Of a DNA stretch of 22,305 nt, positions 8,401 to 17,903 are shown piece after piece; the first letter of the stretch is position 1, and the number at the start of each line of letters is the position of its first letter. The stretch is taken from NCBI GenBank assembly GCA_003024175.1, contig MDYQ01000417.1, positions 1-22,305 on the forward strand. Direction: 5' to 3'. The stretch is from Planoprotostelium fungivorum (taxonomy: Eukaryota > Evosea > Variosea > Cavosteliida > Cavosteliaceae). Both the position numbers and the translations under genes were made by a program. Below the pieces are notes generated by a model. That model saw only the letters and a list, made by a program, of their open reading frames with translations. It was not told where the DNA came from and did no database searches.

Positions 8401-10089
8401 AGGACATCGGAGAAGAACAGGCTTCGATTTGAGGACTTGATTTACTTTGCTGCTGAGGAGCCAGAATACATGGGATTCGGGGTGAATCCATATTCAGAGT
8501 TACCAAACAGCGGTCACTCTGTGGGAAGGACATCAAGCAGTCAGAAGCCCAGTTCATCCAATTCATTCTCAAAGGAGAAGGTGAGCAGACGTCAGTGATG
8601 AGAAGAGTGATGATGATGACAGAGCTCATCGTTGTTGTGGTCACAGATCAATGTGGGAAAGAGAGAAGAATCTGATTCAGAAGACTCAATGGACGAAGAA
8701 GTGGCTAGAGAGAAGCTATTCCCAGAGCCATCGAATGTCTTTCACCCTCGAGTTCTCGTCAGAGACTTTCAACCCAGCCCTCACCCAGAACCTGAAAGAC
8801 CAAATGACCGAGGAGTCAACGAGGAGTCTGTTGCCCCTCCACATCAAGAAGAGCCTGTTGCCCTTCCACATCAAGAGGCCCTTCCACATCAAGAGGAGTC
8901 TGTTGCCCCTCCACATCAAGAAGAGCCTGTTGCCCCTCCACATCAAGAGGCCCTTCCACATCAAGAGGCCCTTCCACATCAAGAGGAGTCTGTTGCCCCT
9001 CCACATCAAGAGGCCCTTCCACATCAAGAGGAGTCTGTTGTCCCTCCACATCAAGAGGATGCACATCCCATCGGACGCATCGACGATCCAGACGTGCAAC
9101 TGGATCAAGTGGAAGAGGAACTGTCACAGACCTTCGAAGGTTCCATTGGTGAGGTCGTTTCATGCGGGAGAATTGACACTGGCAGATGACATCTCAGGAA
9201 GTGTCTCCAAGGTGATCAAGTACATTGCAGGGGGTCAAAAGGCATACATCGAATCCTACGGACAGAAGGACATCCACAAGATCATCAGGGTCTCCGTCGA
9301 AACACTGTTCCAGACCCTTCAAGAGATCCAGCAGACATCTAGAGTGCTGCTGAGCATCATCCAAGTGAACAACGACAAGCACGTGTACGACCTGAGAAGC
9401 CCCACGAAGCCCAAAGCTGTCGCCCACATTGGAGGATTCTTCTCTCAGGAGGACTCCAAATTCTATCAGGACCTGCGAAACTATGGACCCGTACACAATC
9501 TCAACAAGTTGACGGTGAAGGTGAGATCCATCCCTCGTCGCCCCATTTCTCATCTCCACAGGGCGACAGCAATGGCTGCAAAGAGATCCTCGCCAACATC
9601 AAGGCCAACTACCCCACTCCAAAAAGTCGCCTTCTCTCCACTTCTCACTTGTGATATCTCCTCTTTGACTGTTTGACTCACACTCTCACAGCATCTTGAT
9701 CTTCGAAGTGGAGATCACCACGGAGATTCCAATGAAGAGGAAGGAAGGAAGGCTCACCATCGCCGACCTCACTCCACCACCCAAGAAACTGATCAGCAAC
9801 TCGGCCTCTGCAAGGGAGAAGCGGGATCACAACAATTTGAGCGTGTCCATCTTCTATTACCGCTGGGCCGTCAATGATCTCCGCACCACGGTACCTCCTC
9901 AGGCCAACAACAACAGATCCCGTCACAATGGAAACGTTGTCTTCCGCTATTCACCGTTGACCCAAGTGGTGGCCTCCGGTATCGGTGAGTCAGCCCACCA
10001 AATGACCTCTCATCTCTACAGCGAACGCGAGAAGTGTCTCCTTTGGGGATATCAATGACACTCAGGGACGCGTGCAGGTGATGATGTGA
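5466..10089 (+). CDS. WD40 (Ctf4/AND-1-like) protein fused to a degenerate kinesin motor domain
   Basis: Exons: 5466-5611, 5655-6123, 6163-6917, 6960-7041, 7154-7305, 7344-7512, 7553-7661, 7699-7763, 7803-7909, 7949-8012, 8050-8580, 8647-9148, 9186-9520, 9562-9650, 9692-9984, 10022-10089. All phases agree, giving about 1311 residues plus an unfound start exon. Residues about 70-110 hold a Cys/His cluster (CLDC, HKC). About 205-430 is charged and probably coiled coil. About 430-706 is WD40, with blade ends GSDGTLRL, DGYLRVWN and QGRVNLW and Ctf4-like WHP motifs. Then come a basic Ser/Pro linker and PHQE repeats (about 940-1025). About 1040-1311 matches the kinesin motor: AYIESYGQ, LLSIIQVNN, VYDLR, STSHFILIFEVEI, GRLTIADL, FRYSPLTQV. 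The Walker A motif expected after YGQ is absent, switch I is reduced to STSH and switch II to DLTPP, so ATPase activity is unlikely. It may be a chromatin or cytoskeletal scaffold (inference). Confidence 0.7.
7078..7141 (+). repeat. 12-bp intronic minisatellite
   Basis: A TCATTCATCATC unit repeats about five times in tandem inside the 112-nt intron 7042-7153 of the WD40/kinesin-like gene. It accounts for that intron being almost three times the usual length. Confidence 0.9.
8824..9060 (+). repeat. Coding minisatellite (PHQE repeats)
   Basis: CCTCCACATCAAGAG-like units of 15 bp and TCTGTTGCC-type spacers are tandemly repeated in frame, encoding about eleven PHQE motifs in ALPHQE and ESVAPPHQE versions. 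High identity between units indicates recent expansion. All three forward frames stay open through it, a by-product of the repeat. Confidence 0.92.
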
Positions 10090-10357
10090 TGATGGAGAGG
10101 CCCTAAGTCGTGCAGGACCGTAGAGAGGTGACACCCGTGCGATCTCGCAAAGCGAAGCAGCTCGACAAACGCGCCCAGCCCCTCTCTCCCAAATCTGTTC
10201 ATAGAATATAAATAATGTGTATCGTGACGGTTCATGTGTTGGTGTGACATTTTTCAAATCAATTAAAATGGGAGTTGTTGAACCGGCTTGTATCGTCATT
10301 GATTACCAAAGGGAAGAGAGGATACACCAAGCGAGAAACGTGAAATCTATGGAATAG
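10090..10357. other. Intergenic region between two plus-strand genes
   Basis: This should hold the 3' end of the WD40/kinesin-like gene and the promoter of the PX gene. AATATAAATAATG near 10205 and AATTAAAATG near 10260 are AT-rich words that could serve 3' processing. No other gene is seen. Confidence 0.4.
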
Positions 10358-12550
10358 ATGAGTTCACAGATGGAGCCAGACGTTTGGTTCATTACCTTGA
10401 ACAATCAACTCGATTCACAAGTGAGTGACAGTGAGGACGTAGGTTCTAATTCAGATCAGATTGGGGCTGTCTTCACCGTCGATGCATCGGGAGATAATCA
10501 CTATGAATCGTGGTCTTGTCAACTCTCTCTGGAAGAGCTTCATCAATTTTGGGTCGAGGTGTCTCTCTAACGTCACATCTCCACTCAATCGACTTCAGAT
10601 GAGAAACTTTGGAGTCGTCAACAAACTTCCTTTACCTCACTGGCCCACCATTCCAGAAGTAACAGGGAAATCATTCAATAGCTTCTTTGGTGATCTCACC
10701 TGGTGTCCTGGAAAGGGATTGATGTGATTCAGGGAAGAAGAGATTCGAGGCCAATGAGAAGCAGAAGAAACAGATTGAAGATTTCTTCTTGGGAATATCA
10801 AGGAGCCCAGTGTTGAACAGCAGCTCTCCCATCAGAAAGAACTTTTCAGAGGCAGCGGAGAAAGAGAGGGAGAAAAAGAGGCGTCAAAAAGAGACGAGAG
10901 ATCGCCTCATCGGTTCGCAATCGGATCTGCACGGTGCGATCATCCTTCATCCAATCACCATCCACCCATCATCCGTCGCATCAGATCCCTCTCGTCCCAT
11001 CCAACAGAATAACCTGCGACTTTGTTTCATCCATCGAATGAGATTGAACGTAGACAGAGAGTCTGAAGGGACTGGATGAATCAGGCAACGAAGTCGATCT
11101 CTATCTCCTACCCAAAGTGCCTCAAGCCACCTTTCCCATCCCAACAGTCATCTATCTCGGCTCTCAACGAATCAACGAGGTGATCATCTCTTCATTCCCA
11201 CCCGATGATTCACCCTCACCTCCATTCTCCTGTCGTTCTACTGCAATCGTTGTAGAGGAGAGATGATGATGGGAACAGGTTCTCATGTTGCAGCCAATCT
11301 ACGAGCACATCACGGAGTGCATCACTCGTTTCTTGGCCGTACACGATCTCGCTTCCAGTCCTCAAGCCACTGAAGAGCAACTCATGTCCATCCTCGAATC
11401 TCAAGTGAGTTCATCTGTCTATGTCCACCTACATCTATGTCTGTCTATGTCTGTCTATGTCTACATACATCTATGTCTGTCTATGTCCACCTACATCTAT
11501 GTCTGTATACATCATCCTCTCTATTCACATTCCATCAGAGAGAGAGACTACTTCGAGACAGTGACACGCTGGAAGCAGAGAGGATCAGTCTGCACAAGGT
11601 GAGAGAAGAAGGGAGATGGAACTGAAGGGAAGAGGCCATGAGAGAGTGCGAAGAAGTGAAGAAGGAGGGGACACTCAGGAGATTCATCGCAGAATGCATC
11701 GTAGAAGTGGAGAGGGCCGTACGATGGGAGAGGAATTTGGACAGCATCGTGTTCATGAAGTTGGAACAAGTGAGATCATCCATTCACACGAACGATGATA
11801 GAGTAGATGACGAGGGGCACAGATCCACATGACTAGTCCACTGATGGGAAGGGAAGGAATGAAACACGCCAACTTGTCCGATCTGTACAGACAATACGAG
11901 ACGAAATCCAACGAACTGATGATCGCACTGGGCAGCACCGACATGGCAGAGATGCAGAAGGCCTCTTCTTCCATGAGAGATCTCATCCTTCAGATAGAGA
12001 GGGACGTCAACGTCTTACACGAGAAGAAGAACACGCTCTCCACCTTGGACACAAGGATCGTAGAATCACTCGATCGACTCCTCGGCACCCTCAAGAAGAA
12101 CGGTGTCTCTGTGGTATCCACAGACATACGACATCAAGTGAGACGTCTTCTCTGTTCGCATGGTTGACACCTCCAGTTGAAACTGATCGAGGGGAAATTG
12201 TTCCAATGCATCGATGGTTCTGCTGGAATGTGTGAGGGAACTGAACAGTCGGCAAAGAAGGACATCCTCAGACAAGTGAAGACCATGAGGAGACAACTGA
12301 GAGACATCCGCTCTCAATCGACAGAGGCAGACATGGATGAAGGTGAGGGATGTGTGGAGGGGGAGATCTGATGGAGGCAGCGGCACAGAAGCACGTGATG
12401 CATCAGATCGAAGACATCGAAGAGAACGTGGAGAACTTTCGACACAATTTTTGTAACCAATTTGGAATGAGGGATTCCACCATCGAGAGGGAGAAGGAAG
12501 AGAGTTCGAGGAGACACGAAAAGTACCAGGAGGACATGTTTCAGCTGTGA
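10358..12550 (+). CDS. PX-domain protein, sorting-nexin (SNX-BAR)-like
   Basis: Exons: 10358-10558, 10599-10689, 10733-10933, 10985-11023, 11085-11179, 11279-11404, 11539-11598, 11635-11769, 11823-12137, 12177-12342, 12381-12550, giving 532 residues with all phases consistent. The ATG at 10358 follows an in-frame TAG. Residues about 35-125 look like a Phox-homology domain: FTVDASG, a tryptophan strand (ESWSC), LEELHQFW, a proline-rich turn (LPHWPTIPEV), then FFGKKRFE and the C-terminal helix QKKQIEDFFLGI, SPVLNSS. PX domains bind phosphoinositides on endosomes. The usual RR(Y/F) after the first strands is absent (SCQLSLEEL), so PI3P binding may be weak. The rest is long, charged and helical, of a size fitting a BAR-type dimerisation region, which would make it a SNX-BAR-like membrane-remodelling protein (inference). 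Confidence 0.65.
11247..11256 (+). repeat. Intronic TCGTTGTAGA word
   Basis: Sense-orientation copy within the 99-nt intron 11180-11278 of the PX gene. Confidence 0.85.
11405..11538 (+). repeat. Intronic repeat (TCTATGTCTG / CCACCTACATC)
   Basis: This 134-nt intron of the PX gene, GTGAGT to CATCAG, consists largely of TCTGTCTATGTC and CACCTACATCTATG words in imperfect tandem order, explaining its length. Confidence 0.8.
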
Positions 12551-12642
12551 TCAGATACGAACCTTATGAGACAACGAATGCACGGAGAGAGAGAGAGCAG
12601 ATGAAGAGAGAACGAAGGGAGAGGGTATGAACAAGGAATGTA
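12551..12642. other. Tail-to-tail intergenic, 92 bp
   Basis: It lies between the TGA of the PX gene and the TAA of the minus-strand kinase gene, so both 3' ends must be processed within or across it. It is rich in GA repeats (GAGAGAGAGAG). Confidence 0.6.
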
Positions 12643-15600
12643 TTAAACCTTCTCGTTGATGGCGTGATCCCACGACGTCTTCGTGTCTTCATCGTTCTCG
12701 TAAGCCTGAATGTCGTCAATCTTCTCTTCTAAGCGATGATCTCTCACTTGCTGTAATTCCACCACAGTCTTCAACACTTGATTGCACTGCGGTCGTTCGG
12801 CTGGATCAGGTGCCCACATTTGATTGCTGTCACATCGTCGATATCACCTCATCCATCGTCTCATCGAGGATGACTCACCACAGGTTGGTGATCTCGATGG
12901 GGCAGGAAGGTGGGAGGGTGGGTCTCCTCCTGTTCTTGGCCTGCATCAAGATCTGGAATTCCTGCTTGATGTCTGGGAATTCATAGTAGGGTCTCTCGTA
13001 TTTCCCCGTGATGCATCTGTGCACACACTCCCAGAGGATCTGATTCGTTCAGCTCCTCTACAACGAGCCAACTCACCACTCCGATGGCGTAGACGTCACT
13101 CTTGACGGAATACTCCACCTCGTCCATCAATTCCTGTTCTATTCTCAGTCGTTGTAGATGGAGGGGAGTACTCACCGGTGCGGACCAAGCGGGTGTCGTT
13201 CTCAGTTTTCTGAGAGTGTTCTGGGATGCACTCGATTTGATTCGAGCCAGCCCGAAATCGCAGATCTGCGAGGGTCAACGCGATTCCACCTGCAATCCCA
13301 CCTTGATCTCCCAATTGTCCGTGACTAGGATGTTGAGTGACTTGAGATCTCTGTGCAATATGCACTCTGGGCGGTTGTGAAGGTAATCGATACCCCTCAT
13401 CTACATCTACGTCAGTTCTCCACGAGTTTTCCGTGAGATCTCACGATATCTCCGGTGATACTGAGGATTCTGTCCCAACCGATGGAATACACCTCCGAGT
13501 TCAAGACGTGAAAGAGAGAACCTCCCCCCGTCAATCTACAACGAGCCAATTCCCTCACCTCTCGATGCGTATTGCATGATGATGGCCAACTTTGGAGAAT
13601 CAACCGAATCGTACAGTTTGACGATGTATGGACACTCGTCGGTGTCTCTTAGAATCTCCGTCTCGTGTCTGAACTCTTCTACGTTCTTGGCATCGACAGA
13701 GTCCTTCATGACCTTCACGGCACATTCCTTTCCCTTGTAGATCCCCTTGTACACTTTACCAAAGGCTCCCTGTCCGATCTTTCCTGTGACTTGCACCATT
13801 CCATTGCAGATCACCTTCCCTTGTTTGATCTGTCTCCCTCTCAGTTCTCTTCATGTATCTCTATCCAACAGATGTTCTATCGTCATCCGTGATGAATAGA
13901 GATGTAGATCATCAGCTGATGCACAGAGAGAAAGGTGAAGGATGGATAGAGATGTAGATCATCAGCTGATGCACAGAGAGAAAGGTGAAGGATGGATAGA
14001 GATGTAGATCATCAGCTGATGTACAGAGAGAGAGGTGAAGGATGAATTCGTCCTCACTTTTGATCTCATTCCTGCGGGGGATGCACCCAGTTGGTTCTTC
14101 ATCCACGGATTCTTCACCGTTCCGTGGATTCGATTCTTTTTCCCGGAACTCTCCTCCTCCACTTCGAATCTCTTCCTCAACACCACCGTGTCCTGACGAC
14201 ATCAGTCTCGTTGTAGATCGAAAATAAAATGGAATAATCACGTTGCTCTTGAATCCCAACTCGGCCAGTGTCTTCTTTGGATCGAGTCGATCGGGTGACT
14301 CGGGCAGTGACAGTTCAAATCTTCTCTGTTTCATTCGAATGAGAACTCTCACACGAAGCAAAGATCATTCACCGAAACGTCACCGGTGATATTGACGTTA
14401 CCCTTCTTCGCAATCTTCTCCAAGACCTATTTTTGGCGATCAATCATCCGTCTACAACGATGTAGATACCTCCTCCATGGTGGTGTTGATGGAGAAGATG
14501 GCGGATGTCTTCTTCGGGCAATATAATTCCTGGAAATCTTCGATTTCAACTTGAAGTCCAATGTTCCCTCCCTCGTCCATTCGCTGCTCGATCGGTTTTC
14601 TACTGAGGAAGATGAAATCCTATTTCACGTCAATCTACAACGAGACAATTTCATCTCACCCTCGTCTTCGCTCCGTACGATCCTAAAGTCCGGCTCTGTG
14701 ACGAGTCAGTGACATTTCGATGAAATTTCATCACATTCTCCATGGGAGTGAGGGTACCCCCAGTGTCGCGTATCAACTTTAAAGATTGTGGTGCATTCAT
14801 CGCTGCCAGAGATCCCCTTGTATGATGTCAAGAGAAGTGTGAGGAACAGTTCTTACATTCTGGAGCGAGGGGAGGTTTCCAATAGATTGGGTTGGTGTTG
14901 TTTCGTGTGGATCTCATTCCACCAGAACAATTGATATTTCGATTCATCCCTATACCATCGTCATTCCTATTCATCATTCTACAAAGAAGAGAGAAGGAGA
15001 GAAGATGAGAGAGAAGGAGAGAAGAAAGAGAAGATGATAGGAGAGAAGAGAGGATGAAAGAAGATGAAAGAAGATGAAGATGAAAGAAGAGAGAAGGAGA
15101 GAGAAGAGAAGAAAGAGAAGAAGAGAGAGAAGAAAGAGAAGAAGAGAGAGAAGAGAGAGAAGAAAGAGAAGAGAGACACCTGAGGGGTATTCCAACGGAA
15201 GCCTTCCTGGCGACCTTATGCAACACTTCGATGATGGGCTCATCGGGAAAGAAATTAGCCACCACCTATCCCCATCACCCTTCTTCCCTCTCTCTCCTCA
15301 CCTGCTTGGCACTCTGAAGCAATTCATAACAATCAATGATGATGACGACGGGAATCTGAATTCGGATCTTCCTCCTCAGAGACACGTTGCTCTGTCTACG
15401 TCATTCACATCCTCTCCCTCCACTCACTCTGTCCTTCAGTTGTAGATCAGACAAGGTCTCGTCTTTCGGCAGGATCCTCTCGTGCTCACCCTCCACCCAA
15501 ACGAGATCAAAATTCGTCTCACCGTATTGGTAATTCGAGGCGATGATGTACACGTTGGCCTGCGTGGAGGTCACGTGACCTACCCCGTGTAGAGGGGTTC

Positions 15601-16524
15601 ACCTTTAAGGCGACTTTGTGTAGCATGTCTGAGACGGTGATGTAAGGGTGGAGTCGCAGCGTGACTGTTCTGGCAGAGAGTAATTCTTCGTAGTCATCGA
15701 TGGTGATGACGAGACGGATCATGCCGGAGGAGGCAGGTGATGTGGGGAAGGCATCGACTCTCTCGGTGGAGCGGATGTCCATGCGATCGGGTGTGGAGGA
15801 TGCTTCTCGGGTGAGATCGTCTTTGGAGGTCCTCCGTGGAGAGGTCATCTTCTCTCTGGAATGGAGATCAGATGATTCGAATGAGATGGAGGCTGGATGA
15901 AGAGACGTGTATGAGGAACGGACCTTTCGGTATCGCCCAACAGATCAGCGGAACTGGCTCTCAATTTGACTCGATCGGGTGTGAACTTCCTCCAAGTGTT
16001 TGTGGGAGAAGAGCCTAGAGGACTCGTTCCTGTGGGGATTTTTCTCGTCTGTTGGACTCAGTGGAATGTCGAGCGATCGATGAGAATGTGAGAATGGATG
16101 GTGTCCTCACGCCGTCTGGAGACATTGGTATGTGCACGGCGGGAGACGGTGGTGGTACTCCATAATCATTCAGTGATGTTGCCGACGATTCCTGTGCGGG
16201 TGTGAGAATGACATCTGGTGTGGAAAGGCGTGGCTCGCGACTCTCCAACGATCCTCAGGAAGAATATGACTCACCGGTGGAGAATGTATGAGGGCGTCTG
16301 TGTCTATGTTTGTGTTCGTCGAAGAGCTACGGCTGAGAGAACTTCCCGTGGATTGGCTGGGCGTCATAGCCATCCCTTCTATCAGACTGTGCAGCTGCTT
16401 CGCCGTCTACTCATACCCCGGTCAGTATGTGTCACACAATAGACGAAGAATACACAAAGGAGAATCGATAGAGGATGGTCACCTCATCTGGAGACTCTTT
16501 AGACAGTGCCGTGGGGGTCTGCAT
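12643..16524 (-). CDS. TKL-type protein kinase with three N-terminal FERM-F0/ubiquitin-like modules
   Basis: Twenty-one minus-strand exons from ATG at 16524 to TAA at 12643 join in phase to about 872 residues. Residues 1-185 are Ser/Pro/Thr-rich. Three beta-grasp modules follow, like the talin/kindlin F0 fold: about 188-280 (IRLVITIDDYEEL to ILPKDETLSDL), about 280-420 (IDCYELLQSAK to SRTLGSYGAKTRDFIFLSRK, with an Asn-rich insert) and about 430-525 (LQVEIEDFQEL to DPKKTLAELG, NDTVVLRKRF). The kinase domain spans about 572-835: GQGAFG 579-584, Lys599 (AVK), HRDLKSLN with Asp694, ICDFG with Asp712, WSAPE near 740, SDVYAIGVILWE. All catalytic residues are present, so it should be active. HRDLKSLN and the APE-SDVY context point to the TKL group. 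The modules suggest recruitment to membrane or adhesion complexes (inference). Five of its introns carry the TCGTTGTAGA word, and one holds a 3 x 50-bp repeat. Confidence 0.88.
13057..14643 (-). repeat. Six intronic TCGTTGTAGA / TCTACAACGA copies in the kinase gene
   Basis: Sense TCGTTGTAGA is at 13057-13066, 13535-13544, 14451-14460 and 14634-14643; sense TCTACAACGA is at 13149-13158 and 14208-14217. Each lies in a separate intron of 37 to 49 nt. Around 13535 and 14634 the match extends to 22 of 23 bases (AATTG, G or T, CTCGTTGTAGATTGACG), so these two introns are homologous. (The kinase entry's count of five is superseded by this list of six.). Confidence 0.9.
13891..14040. repeat. Three tandem 50-bp repeats in a kinase intron
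   Basis: Three adjacent copies, 13891-13940, 13941-13990 and 13991-14040, differ at only a few positions. Each contains the palindrome CATCAGCTGATG. They make up most of the 228-nt intron 14057-13830 that separates the beta-grasp region from the kinase domain. Confidence 0.95.
14985..15178. repeat. Homopurine (GA-rich) tract in a kinase intron
   Basis: The plus strand is almost uninterrupted A and G (AGAGAAGGAGAGAAG-type) for about 190 bases, so the intron 15179-14979 is an extended polypyrimidine tract in the transcript. It is low complexity; apparent Leu/Ser- or Lys/Arg/Glu-rich open frames in it are artefacts. Confidence 0.9.
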
Positions 16525-16690
16525 GTGATGTGTGGAAGAAAATGTCAAATTTACTTGCGGGACGGAATATTCTGATGAGATAAACCCTATCACAGACTCT
16601 CTTGATTATCCTCTTCTATCCACCTTCAGTTGATTCACATCGATAACCTTTGGATGACATGTAGATGTTATCACAGAGAGAGACATTTAT
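16525..16690. other. Intergenic between two minus-strand genes
   Basis: It holds the 3' end of the Zn2Cys6-PAS gene and the presumed promoter and 5' UTR of the kinase gene. No other feature is seen. Confidence 0.5.
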
Positions 16691-17903
16691 TTAAGGCACA
16701 GGGATCTCCTCCACCACGCCGTGGAACGCCTCTTCCTCGTCCTTCTCGGGTACAAAGTGAATGATGAACAACAGAGGGAGGTCGAACACATCTCTCTTGG
16801 TGGTATAGCATAGACTCCCGTTGACGTAATCGTTCGTGCCATAGATTTTGAAACCTCCCTTCATCGTGTGTCTGCCTCCTTCATCATCACATCACATGCG
16901 ACGTCTTCACCTGTTGAGTCCATTCAAGATCACAGCAGGCATATGTTTCTGACATCCCACAACACATTCGGGTGATAAGATCTGAAAGAGGGCGTAGTCT
17001 TGCACCTTCGTAGGGGTCGGTGCCTCCCATTTGGTCATCTGCTTTGTTTAGAACATGAGAGGACGCACATCATCACCCTTCGCATGGCCCGGTTGACGTG
17101 AAGGATGATCCCCTTGCCTCCAAAGACAACCACGGGGAATTCACTCATGTCGGCTGCGATCTGATGCATGATCACCATCTTTCATGATCATCACGTCTTC
17201 ACCTGTGCATCTCGCTTCACTTGTTCATAGTGAAGGAACATGTCTCTCTTTTGTTCGGTTGTGAGCATGCATAATAGTTTTGATGTCTTCTCTTGATACC
17301 ATGTGATGGCGTTGACCACTTGGGCTCCACCTCGTGGCTGATTTGAACGAGAGTACCATTTCGATGCAAAATCTACATCATACAGATCGAATGAGGGAGG
17401 TACGGCTGTAGGGTCAAACGTGGAGGCAAAGTCTGGGGCATTGGATGAGGGAGAAGGGGGTATCCAGTTCTTCAAGATGAGTTCTGAGGGTAAGACGGGT
17501 AGAGAGGATGTGCCTTCCAGCGATCAGAACATGATCTCAACTGATGCGAATTGATGATACCTTCTGGGAGAGGCGGAAAGGGAAGAATATCGTGGACGTT
17601 GAAATCATCTACACAATCGATCTGCAACCGAAGATCAGTGACGACCAGAAGTAGATCTCACCAAGTCTAAGAAGTTGGGATCAGGATATGTATGGGGCGT
17701 TGGCGCCTTCTTTGATTTCCTCTTCTCCCTCTGACGTTCTATACAATCTAATCCTTTGCTGACGCATCTTCTACACGGCTTCTCTGTTTCAATCACACTT
17801 CACATCATGCTTTACGAAGGGCACCCTTGTCACAAGATATATGACTATCGTAGCATGCTATGCACGCTTTGGCGGGTCTTCTCGAAGTAATCGGTCTACT
17901 CAT
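16691..17903 (-). CDS. Zn(II)2Cys6 zinc-cluster transcription factor with PAS domain (AcuK/ERT1-like)
   Basis: Exons (minus): 17903-17825, 17783-17662, 17621-17561, 17513-17203, 17160-17077, 17038-16911, 16871-16691, giving 321 residues, all phases consistent. After splicing, residues 14-40 form a perfect binuclear zinc cluster, C-x2-C-x6-C-x5-C-x2-C-x6-C (ACIACYDSHISCD, then PCRRCVSKGLDC), followed by basic REKRKSKK. The His in DSHISCD and the PCxRC context match the fungal AcuK/ERT1 gluconeogenesis-regulator family (known there). About 185-305 is PAS-like (FPVVVFGGKGIILHVNRAM, then GGFKIYGTNDYVNGSL and PLLFIIHFVPE). The protein is much shorter than the fungal ones, which usually exceed 500 residues. 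It should act in the nucleus as a sequence-specific regulator, perhaps metabolite-sensing. AATAAA overlaps the stop region and may serve polyadenylation. It is divergent from the sterol reductase gene. Confidence 0.8.

Noticed and set aside
8651-9180. Second open frame through the PHQE repeat (HIKRP-type repeats) and minus-strand frames over it
   Set aside because: They are by-products of a repeat whose length is a multiple of three. Only the PHQE frame joins both neighbouring exons in phase.
9626-9691. 66-nt intron starting GTCGCC in the kinesin-like region
   Set aside because: It leaves the wrong phase and a stop. The 41-nt intron starting GTGATATC at 9651 restores the STSHFILIF motif.
10420-10453. 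A 34-nt GTGAGT to TTCAG segment that looks like an intron in the PX gene
   Set aside because: Removing it shifts the frame out of the PX-like sequence (ESWSC, LEELHQFW) that joins correctly to exon 2. It was kept as coding, although alternative splicing is possible.
13891-14040. CRISPR-like array
   Set aside because: The 50-bp units are directly adjacent without spacers and lie in a eukaryotic intron.
14900-15265. Long Ser/Leu/Phe-rich minus frame and Lys/Arg/Glu-rich plus frame
   Set aside because: Both are translations of a homopurine/homopyrimidine intron.
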